Assembly: GCF_051055405.1 (NCBI RefSeq)
Contig: NZ_CP167068.1
Coordinates: 558,001 to 622,000, forward strand
Direction of reading: 5' to 3'
Source: Pseudolachnospira sp051055405
Lineage (GTDB): Bacteria; Bacillota; Clostridia; Lachnospirales; Lachnospiraceae
Length of the DNA stretch: 64,000 nucleotides
Below are positions 27,385 to 36,223 of the stretch, in pieces; positions within the stretch are counted from its first letter, which is position 1; each line of letters starts with the position of its first letter. The position numbers and the translations under genes were made by a program. The notes under the pieces were generated by a model that was not told the DNA's origin, ran no database searches, and saw only the letters and a program-made list of their open reading frames with translations.

Positions 27385-28122
27385 ATGAAAGGCGTTGTAC
27401 CGAATTTTAGAGATGGAAATCTGCATATTACAATTCCCGTAATGGCAGTCGATATGGAGGATATGAAAAATCAGGCGATGCAGGCCAAGGCCTATGAGCC
27501 GGATATGATTGAGTGGAGAGCAGACGCGCTTCAGGGGATTGAGAAAAAGGAAATCCGCGACGAGGCGCTCCAGACGATTCGTTCGATTATGGGAAACACT
27601 CCGATTCTGTTTACCTGCCGCGATTTTAGCGACAGAGGAAAGCAGGATTTTGATCAGGAAACAAAGCGCTCGATTGTGGAAGCAGCGGTTGTTTCGGATT
27701 GTATCGACATTGTGGATATCGAATTGACCCAGGGAGAAGCATATATCAAAAAGCTGCGCGATCTTGCCCATGCCAACGGCGTGCTGCTTCTGGTAGCTCA
27801 TCATGATTGGGAGGCGACTCCGGAGAAGGAAGAGATCGAAAGGATTATCCGGGAAGAGTATGATCTCGGTGCGGATATTCCCAAATATTCCTTTGCGCCT
27901 CAAAGCTATGGAGATGTGGTAAAGGTAGCGGAGGTCACGATTGACGCGAAAAAGAATTGGCTGGATCGTCCGGTGTTTTCCATTTCCGGCGGTGAGAAGG
28001 GAATGATTTCCAGAATCTGCGGCCGGGCGCTTGGAACCGATCTGTGCTTTGCTTCCATTGGAAAAACGATGCAGGTACATATCGAAGATCTGCGGAAACT
28101 GGATCAGATGATTTTAGGATAA
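27385..28122 (+). CDS. aroD: Type I 3-dehydroquinate dehydratase
   Basis: 245 residues, the usual type I length. EWRADAL near 45, FTCRDF near 75, the catalytic-dyad histidine in LLVAHHDW near 139, the Schiff-base lysine in IPKYSFAPQS near 170 and SISGGEKGMISRI near 205 match AroD. It converts 3-dehydroquinate to 3-dehydroshikimate. No other shikimate-pathway gene is nearby. Its place between a TRAP importer and a hydroxyacid dehydrogenase suggests catabolism of quinate- or shikimate-like compounds, but a biosynthetic role is not excluded. AAAGGAGG precedes the ATG. Confidence 0.9.
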   Translation: MKGVVPNFRDGNLHITIPVMAVDMEDMKNQAMQAKAYEPDMIEWRADALQGIEKKEIRDEALQTIRSIMGNTPILFTCRDFSDRGKQDFDQETKRSIVEAAVVSDCIDIVDIELTQGEAYIKKLRDLAHANGVLLLVAHHDWEATPEKEEIERIIREEYDLGADIPKYSFAPQSYGDVVKVAEVTIDAKKNWLDRPVFSISGGEKGMISRICGRALGTDLCFASIGKTMQVHIEDLRKLDQMILG

Positions 28123-28154
28123 GATATTAAGGTATTTTAGATCAGGAGGATGCG

Positions 28155-29111
28155 ATGTATAAAGTATTAATTCCGGAAGAAATTGATCACGCCGGTTGGG
28201 ACTATTTGGAGGAAAGAGGCTACCAGGTAATCGAAGGCAGCGCTTATGATTCGGAGACCATAAAAAGAGAAATTGCGGATGTGGACGCAGTTTTGGCCAG
28301 AGGCGCAGATTATACCAGAGAAGTGATTGCCGCTGGTAAAAACCTGAAAGTGATTGCCCGCCATGGCGTTGGAATCGAGCATATCGACACGAAAGCGGCG
28401 GAAGAGCTGGGAGTCCAGGTTGCCAATGTATTGTGCGCCAATTCCAATGCAGTAGCGGAGCATACCATGATGTTGATGCTGATGCTGGCGAAATACGTGC
28501 CGATCTTTAAAAACTGCATTCCGGAAGGGCAGTGGGATCTTCGGAACCGTTACCTGACCCATGAACTGGAAGGAAAGACCTTGGGAATCATCGGCGTCGG
28601 CGCTGTCGGAATCCGCACAGCGAAAAAAGTCCACTATGGCCTGGATATGAAGATTTTGGGCTACGATCCTTATATTGATTATACGAAGATGCCGGACTAT
28701 ATCGAAGGCGTACATACCCTGGATGAGCTCTTTGAGCGTTCGGACGTTATTACCATCCACTGCCCTCTGAACGAGGAGACGCGGTACATGGTAACGCCTG
28801 CTCTCTTGGAGAAGCTGGGACCGAAGGGCTATCTGATTAACTGCGCCCGCGGCGGAATCGTAGGAGAAAAAGATCTGTATGAGGCACTGAAAAATCATGT
28901 GATTGCCGGAGCCGCCATTGATAGTTATGAGCAGGAGCCGCCGGCTCCCGACATGCCCCTGTTCACCTTGGACAATTTCTGGGGAACTCCTCACCACGCA
29001 GGACTGTCGAAGAAGGCTTCGATGGCCTGTGCGACGGGCGCGGCAAAAGCCATTGACGACGTGCTCCATGGCAGAGAGCCGCAGTATCCGGTAAATCACC
29101 CTAAGAAGTAA
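28155..29111 (+). CDS. D-isomer-specific 2-hydroxyacid dehydrogenase (SerA-like)
   Basis: 318 residues. The NAD-binding GVGAVG near 154 with a following acidic residue (GYDPYID) is visible. So are the catalytic arginine in NCARGGIVGE near 235, a glutamate in the YEQEPPAP region, and the catalytic histidine in GTPHHAG near 283. It lacks the C-terminal ACT domain of long phosphoglycerate dehydrogenases. In this operon it probably interconverts a 2-keto and a 2-hydroxy acid with NAD(H). Confidence 0.85.
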   Translation: MYKVLIPEEIDHAGWDYLEERGYQVIEGSAYDSETIKREIADVDAVLARGADYTREVIAAGKNLKVIARHGVGIEHIDTKAAEELGVQVANVLCANSNAVAEHTMMLMLMLAKYVPIFKNCIPEGQWDLRNRYLTHELEGKTLGIIGVGAVGIRTAKKVHYGLDMKILGYDPYIDYTKMPDYIEGVHTLDELFERSDVITIHCPLNEETRYMVTPALLEKLGPKGYLINCARGGIVGEKDLYEALKNHVIAGAAIDSYEQEPPAPDMPLFTLDNFWGTPHHAGLSKKASMACATGAAKAIDDVLHGREPQYPVNHPKK

Positions 29112-29148
29112 AGTCATGAAACTGTTCCGGTGAAAAATCGGCAGACAA

Positions 29149-29176
29149 TTGGCCGCGGGATTGATCTCGCGGCCAA
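29149..29176. other. Intergenic hairpin without T-tract
   Basis: TTGGCCGCG (29149-29157) and CGCGGCCAA (29168-29176) form a 9-bp GC-rich stem. A-rich, not T-rich, sequence follows, so it is better read as an mRNA-processing or stability element inside the operon than as a terminator. Confidence 0.4.
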
Positions 29177-29221
29177 CTGTAAAAATAGAGCGTCGGAAGA
29201 GGCGGGAAGGAGGATTGTAGG

Positions 29222-29515
29222 ATGATCAGACATGTGGTATCCTGGAATTATAAAGAAGAAGTTTCAGCAGAAAAGAAAGAAGAACTGTACGCTTATTTTA
29301 AGGAGGCATTTTCTGCTTTAAAAGAGAAGGTGCCGGGCGTTATTTCTATTTCGGTAGGGGCTCCGCCGCTGCCCAGCAGCACGAAGGAGCTATGCTTATA
29401 TGTGGAAATGCAGGAGGAAAGTGTCCTGCCCCTCTATGCAGGTCATCCGGACCATCTGGCGATTGTGGAAGTGATCAAGCGCTTTTGTCAGGATCGGTGC
29501 TGTGTGGATTTTTGA
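29222..29515 (+). CDS. Dabb-family stress-responsive A/B barrel protein
   Basis: 97 residues. The start MIRHVVSWNYKEE and the end HPDHLAIVEVIKRF match the Dabb (stress-responsive alpha/beta barrel) domain, usually a small homodimer. Function in bacteria is mostly unknown; some relatives are aromatic polyketide cyclases. AAGGAGG lies close before the ATG. It sits inside the hydroxyacid oxidation operon. Confidence 0.75.
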   Translation: MIRHVVSWNYKEEVSAEKKEELYAYFKEAFSALKEKVPGVISISVGAPPLPSSTKELCLYVEMQEESVLPLYAGHPDHLAIVEVIKRFCQDRCCVDF

Positions 29516-29584
29516 TTTTGAACATAAGTCCGGCTATGGGGCCGGCTGGTGTTATCGTATGATATCATAAGGAGAAATGCTGCC

Positions 29585-31165
29585 ATGTTAGAAGTGATGC
29601 GCTTAACTTCCGAGTACGAGGGATACTGTCGGGATGAATCCCGTTCGGTTGGGCAGGCGGAGAGTATTTCCTTTCCGGAAACGGAAGAAGAGGTACGTAG
29701 GATTTTAGAGCAGTTATACCCGCAAAAGGTTCCTGTTACAGTACAGGGTGGACGAACCGGCCTGGCCGGCGCGGCAGTGCCTCAGGGCGGGCACGTGATG
29801 AATTTGAGCAAGATGAACCGCTTCCTGGGACTGCGCCGGGAGGATGGACGGTATTATATGCGGGTGCAGCCGGGAGTCGTACTCTCTTTGCTGCGCAAAG
29901 CCATCGAGAACCGGAACATCGATACAAAGGGATGGGATTCGGAAAGCCAGCAGGCTTTCCTAACGTTTGCCCAGGATAAAGAATATTTCTTCCCCACCGA
30001 TCCCACGGAAACGTCGGCCTGTATTGGCGGAATTGTCGCCTGCAACGCTTCCGGCGCGCGAAGTTTTCGGTATGGAGCGGCGAGAAATCATATTCAGGCG
30101 CTCCGGTTAGCCCTGTGCGACGGCAGTATGCTTTCTCTGCGGCGGGGAGAAGTATTTGCCGAGGGCCATCGTTTGGTATTGACGGCGGAGAATGGAAGGC
30201 AGATTTCCCTGGATCTCCCGACTTACCAGATGCCGGAGGCAAAAAATGCTTCTGGTTATTATGTAAAAGAGAATATGGACGCCATTGATTTATTTATCGG
30301 GTCCGATGGGACGTTGGGCGTGATTACAGAGATAGAATTGGAGCTTCTTCCTCTTCCGGCGTTCGTATGGGGCGTCAGCTGCTTCTTCCGGGAGGAAGCC
30401 CAGGCTTTAGATTTTACGGAACTTGTCCGCGAACAGATCTCCCAGGCGGCTGCTCTGGAATTTTTTGATGTGTCCGCCATTGAAATCCTGCGGAAACAAA
30501 AAGCAAAAAGCACGGCATTTTCCGCTCTTCCGGATGTGGAGCCGTGGGTGAATTGCTGCATCTTTGTGGAATTAAACGCTGACTGCGAGAAGGAGGCGCT
30601 GGACGCTCTCTACTGTTTAGGCGCTATTTTGGAGCAGGTGGGCGGAAGCGAAGCGCATACCTGGGTGGCCAGAACCGCGATAGACAAAGAGAAGCAGCAG
30701 TTTTTCCGCCACGCGGTGCCGGAGAGCACCAATATGCTGATTGACGAGCGCAAGAGAATCGATCCGGTGATCACGAAACTGGGCGCGGATATGTCGGTTC
30801 CGGACAAGTATCTAAAGGAAGTGGTCCATCTCTACCGGAGTACGCTGAAGGAATACGGCTTAGAAACAGCAATTTGGGGCCATATTGGCAACAACCATCT
30901 GCATGTCAATATACTGCCGAGAGATGGAGCCGATTACCGGAGAGGAAAAGAATTGTATGCCCATTGGGCAAAGACTATTACCGATATGGGCGGAGCCGTA
31001 TCCGCAGAGCACGGCGTAGGAAAGCTGAAAAGAGATTTTCTGACCGTTATGTATGGAGAGAAACACATCCGTGAGATGGCTCGGATGAAGCGTCAGCTGG
31101 ATCCGGATTTTATTTTTGGACGCGGCAATCTATTTGCAGCGGACGTCTTGGAGACGGAGGGTTAA
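29585..31165 (+). CDS. FAD-linked 2-hydroxyacid oxidase/dehydrogenase (GlcD/LctD type)
   Basis: 526 residues. FAD_binding_4 domain in the first ~230 residues (VQGGRTGLAGAAVPQGG, DPTETSACIGGIVACNASGARSFRYG). The C-terminal FAD-oxidase domain follows, with HIGNNHLHVNILP and the terminal EHGVGKLKRDF active-site block. It is followed after 3 bases by EtfB and EtfA, as in the Etf-coupled lactate dehydrogenase of acetogens (LctBCD), so it probably oxidises lactate, glycolate or another 2-hydroxy acid and passes electrons to Etf. The ATG at 29585 was preferred to the GTG at 29549, which has no ribosome-binding site. Confidence 0.85.
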   Translation: MLEVMRLTSEYEGYCRDESRSVGQAESISFPETEEEVRRILEQLYPQKVPVTVQGGRTGLAGAAVPQGGHVMNLSKMNRFLGLRREDGRYYMRVQPGVVLSLLRKAIENRNIDTKGWDSESQQAFLTFAQDKEYFFPTDPTETSACIGGIVACNASGARSFRYGAARNHIQALRLALCDGSMLSLRRGEVFAEGHRLVLTAENGRQISLDLPTYQMPEAKNASGYYVKENMDAIDLFIGSDGTLGVITEIELELLPLPAFVWGVSCFFREEAQALDFTELVREQISQAAALEFFDVSAIEILRKQKAKSTAFSALPDVEPWVNCCIFVELNADCEKEALDALYCLGAILEQVGGSEAHTWVARTAIDKEKQQFFRHAVPESTNMLIDERKRIDPVITKLGADMSVPDKYLKEVVHLYRSTLKEYGLETAIWGHIGNNHLHVNILPRDGADYRRGKELYAHWAKTITDMGGAVSAEHGVGKLKRDFLTVMYGEKHIREMARMKRQLDPDFIFGRGNLFAADVLETEG

Positions 31166-31168
31166 GGG

Positions 31169-31951
31169 ATGAATCTTGTCGTATGTATGAAAGCGGTACC
31201 TTCTACGAATACCGTGCGTTTGGATCCGGTGACCCATACCATCATCCGGGACGGACGCCAGGCTGTCGTGAATCCTTTTGACGCCTCCGCTTTGGAGGAA
31301 GCGGTACGCATCAAAGAGCAATTGGGCGGAACCGTGACTGCCTTAAGTATGGGAATTCCCGATACCGAACGTCTGTTACGGGACGCGCTTGGCCGCGGCG
31401 CGGATGAAGGGGTTCTTTTAAGCGATCGGGCCTTTGCCGGCGCGGACACCCTGGCGACTTCCTATGCCTTGGCTTGCGAGATTCGGCAGATGCCTCCGGT
31501 TTCGCTGATCCTTTGCGGAAAAATGGCGGTGGATGGGGATACGGCTCAGATTGGGCCGGAGCTGGCCGGAGCGCTGGGAATCCCCTGCATTACGGATGTA
31601 TATCAGATTTTGGATATTTCAGAGACCCATGTCCGGGTAAGAAGAGGCGTAGACGGAGGACAGATGGTTGTGGAAACCTCGCTGCCTGCGCTGATTACCG
31701 TGGTAAAGGATATCTGTGATCCGAGAATGCCCTCGATTTCCGGGGTCCGCTTTGGGGAAAATGGGCCCGTAGCTGTGAAAACAGCCGCGCAGGTTCAGGC
31801 AGATCTTTCCCGTGTTGGACTGAACGGTTCGCCGACGCAGGTGGTAAAGACCTTTACGCCGGAGCGCACTACCGAAAGCATTCCTGTCCTTGGAACGCCG
31901 AAGGAGCAGGCCGGGAAATTAATGACCCTGATAAAGGAGATGTCGGTATGA
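31169..31951 (+). CDS. etfB: Electron transfer flavoprotein beta subunit
   Basis: 260 residues. VCMKAVPSTNTVRLDP at the N-terminus, NPFDASALEEAVRIKE and CGKMAVDGDTAQIGPELAGAL match EtfB, which binds AMP or, in bifurcating Etfs, a second FAD. It overlaps etfA by 4 bases and starts 3 bases after the oxidase, so the three subunits are made together. The bifurcation FAD site cannot be confirmed by eye. Confidence 0.9.
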   Translation: MNLVVCMKAVPSTNTVRLDPVTHTIIRDGRQAVVNPFDASALEEAVRIKEQLGGTVTALSMGIPDTERLLRDALGRGADEGVLLSDRAFAGADTLATSYALACEIRQMPPVSLILCGKMAVDGDTAQIGPELAGALGIPCITDVYQILDISETHVRVRRGVDGGQMVVETSLPALITVVKDICDPRMPSISGVRFGENGPVAVKTAAQVQADLSRVGLNGSPTQVVKTFTPERTTESIPVLGTPKEQAGKLMTLIKEMSV

Positions 31952-33135
31952 GCGGATTAAAAATTGATCAGAGTACCTGTATCGGCTGCGGCAAATGTGT
32001 CCGCGCATGCAGTTCCCATGGATTGGAAGTGCGGGAAAAGAAAGCGTATGTTACGGATTCCTGTACGCTGTGCGGCATCTGTGTAGAAAGCTGTCCGGTT
32101 CAGGCGATCACCTTGGAAAGAGAATCGGCGGTATCGGAAGATCTTGTGAAGGAAAGTAAGGATATCTGGGTTTTTGCCCAGCAGAGCCAAAATGAGATTT
32201 TGCCGGTGGCCTTTGAACTGCTGGGAAAAGGGAGGGAGCTGGCCGACGCGAAAGGCTGCCGCCTGGTTGCGGTGCTTGGAGAAAAAGAGGAGCGCGGCAA
32301 TGTAGACCGGCTGATTGCCGGCGGTGCCGACGCGGTGATTTTCTGTCAGGACGCCAGACTGGCGGAGCCCAATGCAGAGGTGTTTACATCCTGGATCTGC
32401 GGACTGATCCGTCAGTTTCGCCCAGAGATCTTTTTGTTCGGCGCGACCAGCTTTGGCCGTGAATTGGCTCCTGGAATCGCAGTGAGAATGCAGACCGGAC
32501 TGACGGCGGACTGCACCGTGCTGGAGATGGATGCAGAAAGCGGGCTCCTGCGGCAGACACGTCCGGCTTTTGGCGGCAACCTGATGGCTACCATCATTTG
32601 CCCGAATCACCGTCCCCAGATGGCGACGGTCCGGGCAGGAATTTTGTCTCCTTTGACGCCGGATCCCAGTCGAAAGGGCGAGAGGATAGAAACATTTCTG
32701 GAAGCACAGGAAGAAACGCATATCAAAATTTTGGAAACCATTCCCCAATCCGACAGCGATTCCATTACGGACGCCCAGGTTTTGGTAGTGGTTGGCCGGG
32801 GTATCGGTTCTCAGAAAAATCTGCCGCTTATGAAGCGATTTGCCGAGTTGATCGGAGGAAAGCTTGGGTGCAGCCGGCCCTTGGTGGAAGCTGGCTGGTG
32901 CGAGTACAAGGCCCAGGTGGGTCAGACGGGTTCTTCTGTGGCGCCAAAGCTTTTGTTTAGCATCGGGGTATCCGGAGCAATCCAGCACCTGGCGGGCATT
33001 GGCGGCGCGGAGACGATTGTAGCCATCAATAGCGATCCCAGCGCGCCGATCTTCGGCGTCAGCCACTATTCGGTGGTGGGCGATTGTGTGGAGATTGTGA
33101 AGGAACTGGTGGAAGAGTTATCTTCCGAGTCCTAA
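31948..33135 (+). CDS. etfA: Electron transfer flavoprotein alpha subunit with N-terminal 2[4Fe-4S] ferredoxin domain
   Basis: 395 residues. Residues ~10-52 form a two-cluster ferredoxin: CIGCGKCVRAC and CTLCGICVESCP. The EtfA N-domain follows, then the FAD-binding C-domain (GRGIGSQKNLPLMKRFAELIGG, GQTGSSVAPKLLFSIGVSGAIQHLAGI, INSDPSAPIF). The ferredoxin fusion is also found in the lactate dehydrogenase-Etf of Acetobacterium woodii, where electrons are confurcated from lactate and reduced ferredoxin to NAD. A similar chemistry here is inferred. Confidence 0.9.
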   Translation: MSGLKIDQSTCIGCGKCVRACSSHGLEVREKKAYVTDSCTLCGICVESCPVQAITLERESAVSEDLVKESKDIWVFAQQSQNEILPVAFELLGKGRELADAKGCRLVAVLGEKEERGNVDRLIAGGADAVIFCQDARLAEPNAEVFTSWICGLIRQFRPEIFLFGATSFGRELAPGIAVRMQTGLTADCTVLEMDAESGLLRQTRPAFGGNLMATIICPNHRPQMATVRAGILSPLTPDPSRKGERIETFLEAQEETHIKILETIPQSDSDSITDAQVLVVVGRGIGSQKNLPLMKRFAELIGGKLGCSRPLVEAGWCEYKAQVGQTGSSVAPKLLFSIGVSGAIQHLAGIGGAETIVAINSDPSAPIFGVSHYSVVGDCVEIVKELVEELSSES

Positions 33136-33161
33136 TGGGTAAAAAATACAGATGGCTTTTT

Positions 33162-33196
33162 GGGGGACGGCGATTGACAGCCGTCCTCCTTTTTTG
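33162..33196 (+). terminator. Rho-independent terminator after etfA
   Basis: GGGGGACGGC (33162-33171) pairs with GCCGTCCTCC (33180-33189), then six Ts (33190-33195). The loop carries a TTGACA that may be the -35 box of the next gene. Confidence 0.8.
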
Positions 33197-33203
33197 ATAG
33201 AAT
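33174..33203 (+). promoter_or_regulatory. Candidate promoter embedded in the etfA terminator
   Basis: TTGACA (33174-33179), 18-base spacer, TAGAAT (33198-33203). The -35 box is in the hairpin loop and the -10 box directly follows the T-tract, 29 bases before the GTG of the CCG-domain gene. Confidence 0.5.
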
Positions 33204-33231
33204 AGGCCATATTTTTAAGGAGGGATCAGTC

Positions 33232-34344
33232 GTGGATTTAGCTGACGAATATAGGAAAGCGGAACAAAAGCTGATTAGCAGCTGCGTATATTGCGGGAAC
33301 TGCGTAAAACATTGCAAAATGATGGAAGAGTTCGAGCCCAAAGTAAATGGACGGGAGACTCAGAAAAGTATCGTTCGGTTCTTAAAGGAAGGCGCTCCCC
33401 TAAGCGGGGATGCAAAGCGGAAGTTGGACGCCTGTATGCGCTGTTACGGCTGTATGGATATCCGTTGTCCCATTGGCGTGGACTCCCTTACCATTAACGA
33501 ACTGGTATGGATGAAACAATCGAAGCATGAGGGAACGGCTCACATCTATGAGGAGCATCACCGGATCATAGAAGAGACCCTTTCCGCCCAGGAGCAAAAG
33601 CGTGTCCGAGATAAAAAAATGGTACCTGGCGCTAAAATCGCCTTTTTTCCAGGCTGCAATGTTTATAAGACGCCGCAGTTGCTGCTCCATGCCCTTGATT
33701 TGATGGATTATATCGGAGAGGCGTATTCCTACCTGCCGGGAATCGAGTATTGCTGCGGCGGAGGCCAGTGGGGCATGACCCAGGATGTCGGCTGGATGGA
33801 AGAAAAAGGCCGTGCATTGGTACAGGCCGCTGTGGAAGCGGGATGTGATACTCTGGTGTGCTGGTGTCCGACCTGCTGCGTGTATCTTCAGGAGAGGATT
33901 GGTAAAATTACGGATATTCCGTTTTCTGTTATTCCGATGGCGTCTTACCTGGCTATGCACATGGAACGGTTTGAGACGCTAAAAGCAGATCAGGTGGAAC
34001 ATGTGGCGGTACATGAGCCCTGCAAAGCCGTTTACCGGGGAATTTCATTTGACGGATTCTTCCAATTGCTTTCTAATCTTTCCGGCGTTACGGTGGAAAC
34101 CATGGCGCATCAGGGGAAAGAGACGCTGTGCTGCGGGTGCCGCGCCGTGGGTTCTCTGCCCGAACTGGGAGACGCTATGACAGAGAAGCGGTTGGAGGAG
34201 GCAAAGCAGGCGGGCGCCGACCGGTTAATCACTATTTGCCACTTTTGCCAATGTGTATTGGGGGACTATCATGCCAAACATCCGGACTGTGGGCCGGCAG
34301 TTGAAAATTACGCGGATTATTTGACGCGGCTGATAAAAGAGTAG
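33232..34344 (+). CDS. (Fe-S)-binding CCG-domain protein, GlpC/HdrD-like
   Basis: 370 residues. N-terminal ferredoxin-like part with CVYCGNCVKHC and CMRCYGCMDIRCP for two [4Fe-4S] clusters. Two CCG domains follow: YCCGGGQWGM with upstream GCNVYKTPQ, and LCCGCRAVGS with EPCKAVYRG. This is the electron-transfer subunit type of GlpC, LutA and heterodisulfide reductases. It probably belongs to the oxidase-Etf system as an extra electron acceptor. Start is a GTG behind AAGGAGGGA. Confidence 0.85.
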   Translation: MDLADEYRKAEQKLISSCVYCGNCVKHCKMMEEFEPKVNGRETQKSIVRFLKEGAPLSGDAKRKLDACMRCYGCMDIRCPIGVDSLTINELVWMKQSKHEGTAHIYEEHHRIIEETLSAQEQKRVRDKKMVPGAKIAFFPGCNVYKTPQLLLHALDLMDYIGEAYSYLPGIEYCCGGGQWGMTQDVGWMEEKGRALVQAAVEAGCDTLVCWCPTCCVYLQERIGKITDIPFSVIPMASYLAMHMERFETLKADQVEHVAVHEPCKAVYRGISFDGFFQLLSNLSGVTVETMAHQGKETLCCGCRAVGSLPELGDAMTEKRLEEAKQAGADRLITICHFCQCVLGDYHAKHPDCGPAVENYADYLTRLIKE

Positions 34345-34398
34345 AAGGGGAAAAGAAATTGTGGTATACTTGCGTGCAGGAAAGAAAGGAAATAACAG

Positions 34399-35166
34399 AT
34401 GTATGAAATTGTGATTTGCCTTTTGGCAGGACTTGGCGCAGGACTGGGAACGGGATTTGCCGGAATGAGTGCGGCGGCGGTGATTGCGCCAATGCTGATT
34501 ACTTTTTTGCATACGGAACCTTATATGGCGGTCGGAATCGCTCTTGCCAGCGATGTACTTGCCAGTGCGGTGAGTGCGATTACTTATAAGAAGAATAAAA
34601 ATATCGACGTAAAAAATGGACTGGTCATGATGGTTTGCGTGTTGCTTTTTACGGTTGTCGGAAGTTTTGTGGCAAGCCTGCTTCCTCATTCTGTGATGGG
34701 GAATTTCAGCACCTGCATGACCATGCTGCTGGGCGTAAAGTTTATTGTAAAACCAGTGGTGGCAACCAAAGAAAGCATGGCGGGAGTCAGCAGGGAAAAG
34801 AGAATTGTCCAGTCCATTGTCTGCGGCACAATGGTAGGCTTTATTTGTGGCTTTGTTGGTGCGGGAGGCGGTATGATGATGCTGCTTCTGCTGACGTCGG
34901 TTATGGGATACGAACTGAAGACAGCGGTGGGAACCAGCGTGTTTATTATGGCTTTTACCGCCCTGACAGGATCAATTAGTCATTTTGCTATCGGTGGATT
35001 GCCGAATCTTCGCGATTTGTCTTTGTGCGTTGGCTTCACGCTGATTTTTGCACTGATCGCCGCCAAGATTGCCAATAAAGTGGATGCAAAGATTTTAAAC
35101 CGTGTGGTAGGCGTGGTGCTTTTTGTATTGGGCGCGGCGATTTTAGTCGTTCATTGGCTGCCTTAA
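34399..35166 (+). CDS. TSUP (TauE/SafE) family membrane transporter
   Basis: 255 residues, about eight membrane helices, with the two repeated TSUP blocks GLGTGFAGMSAAAVIAPML near 17 and GFICGFVGAGGGMMMLLLL near 150. The family exports sulfite, sulfoacetate or other small anions. The nearby rhodanese and CoA-disulfide reductase domains make a sulfur-linked role conceivable but unproven. An extended -10 box (TGGTATACT, 34362-34370) precedes it. It ends tail-to-tail with azlD, overlapping by 4 bases. Confidence 0.8.
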   Translation: MYEIVICLLAGLGAGLGTGFAGMSAAAVIAPMLITFLHTEPYMAVGIALASDVLASAVSAITYKKNKNIDVKNGLVMMVCVLLFTVVGSFVASLLPHSVMGNFSTCMTMLLGVKFIVKPVVATKESMAGVSREKRIVQSIVCGTMVGFICGFVGAGGGMMMLLLLTSVMGYELKTAVGTSVFIMAFTALTGSISHFAIGGLPNLRDLSLCVGFTLIFALIAAKIANKVDAKILNRVVGVVLFVLGAAILVVHWLP

Positions 35167-35495
35167 AGCGAAAAAACAAATTGCACCAAGAGCATATAAC
35201 AGATGGTGCCGCCGGCAATGGACAGGAGCATTTGCCGTTTCCACAAGTGAAGCATGATAACAAGAGCAATGGACAGCATTTCCGGAAGGCCGTGGCTGCC
35301 GGTAAAAATGCTGACATTTCTTAAACAGTAAACGACCAGCAAACCAAAGATTGCGGAGGGTAAAAATTTTCCCAGGTATTGGATGTATTTCGGCGTGGGT
35401 TTGCTGGCGGGAAACAGGAAAAAGGGCAGAGAACGAGTTAAAATGGTGCCGAGAATCACCATACCTATGGTGATAAGCTGTTCGGATAATGTCAT
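35163..35495 (-). CDS. azlD: AzlD-family branched-chain amino acid transport protein
   Basis: 110 residues with four hydrophobic segments and the family block LTRSLPFFLFP near 19-29. Together with AzlC it forms an exporter of branched-chain amino acids. The ATG at 35495 overlaps the azlC stop by 4 bases and has GGAGGAAG upstream on the minus strand. A longer open frame to 35810 in this phase is the shadow of azlC. Confidence 0.85.
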   Translation of the reverse strand: MTLSEQLITIGMVILGTILTRSLPFFLFPASKPTPKYIQYLGKFLPSAIFGLLVVYCLRNVSIFTGSHGLPEMLSIALVIMLHLWKRQMLLSIAGGTICYMLLVQFVFSL

Positions 35496-36223
35496 CGTAC
35501 TTCCTCCCCCTTTTCCAGTGGATTTCTCAATAAAGTCAAGATGCAAAGGATCGCAAGCATGGCCGGGATAATGAAGTTGTCGGCCCCAAAGGCGATCAGG
35601 CAAAGAAGCGAAAGGCCGAGGCCGATAAGGGAGCCCCAGTGCCTTTTTTCTTTTAGCCATTGTTCCAAAAAGATCACGACAAACATAGCGGTCATAACAA
35701 AGTCCAGTCCTTCTGTATTGAAGTGAATCAAAGAGCCGAAGATACCTCCCAGCGTTGCGCCGAAAAACCAGTAGAAATGGTTGAGCAAGGTGACAAAAAA
35801 CATGAACCATCCCCGGTCGACGTCCTCTGGAATATCTGTCGTATAATTAATGGAAAAGCTCTCGTCGCACATACCAAAAATCAGGTAAATTTTTTTCCAA
35901 CCAGTGCCACGATATCGATCAAGCATGGAAATTCCATAAAATAAATGTCTTGCGTTCAGCATAAGCGTCATGGCCAGCGCCTGAAGCGGATTGAATGCTC
36001 CTAAAAGCAAATTCACAGCCACAAACTCCACAGAACCGGCAAAAATGGTCAGGCTCATCAGCATGGGATACCAGAACGAAAATCCGGACACATTCATATA
36101 AATGCCATAGGTCATGCCAAGAAACCAGAATCCGGCAAAGATAGGAATGGTATGCGGAAAAGCGCAGAGAAAAGCCTTTTTTATCATTGGTGATCGCTTG
36201 ACGGGTGATTCCTCATTCATCAT
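35492..36223 (-). CDS. azlC: AzlC-family branched-chain amino acid exporter subunit
   Basis: 243 residues. FPHTIPIFAGFWFLGMTYGIYM and AGSVEFVAVNLLLGAFNP are the AzlC family core; LNARHLFYGISMLDRYRG is its most conserved block. About seven membrane helices. The ATG at 36223 follows GGAGG by 4 bases, and a second ATG at 36220 is equally possible. The frame stays open to 36328 upstream, but that stretch has no ribosome-binding site. Small partner azlD follows. Confidence 0.85.
   Translation of the reverse strand: MMNEESPVKRSPMIKKAFLCAFPHTIPIFAGFWFLGMTYGIYMNVSGFSFWYPMLMSLTIFAGSVEFVAVNLLLGAFNPLQALAMTLMLNARHLFYGISMLDRYRGTGWKKIYLIFGMCDESFSINYTTDIPEDVDRGWFMFFVTLLNHFYWFFGATLGGIFGSLIHFNTEGLDFVMTAMFVVIFLEQWLKEKRHWGSLIGLGLSLLCLIAFGADNFIIPAMLAILCILTLLRNPLEKGEEVR

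Noticed and set aside
29149..29176. Terminator inside the TRAP operon
   Set aside because: Good stem but followed by A-rich sequence and not by Ts.
34399..35166. Sulfonate (sulfolactate/DHPS) degradation locus
   Set aside because: A TSUP exporter, TRAP importer and hydroxyacid dehydrogenase would fit, but no sulfolactate lyase, glycyl-radical lyase or sulfite reductase gene is present.
35163..35810. 215-codon frame for AzlD
   Set aside because: The upstream half is antisense-phase sequence inside azlC. The true start is the ATG at 35495 with a ribosome-binding site and 4-base overlap.
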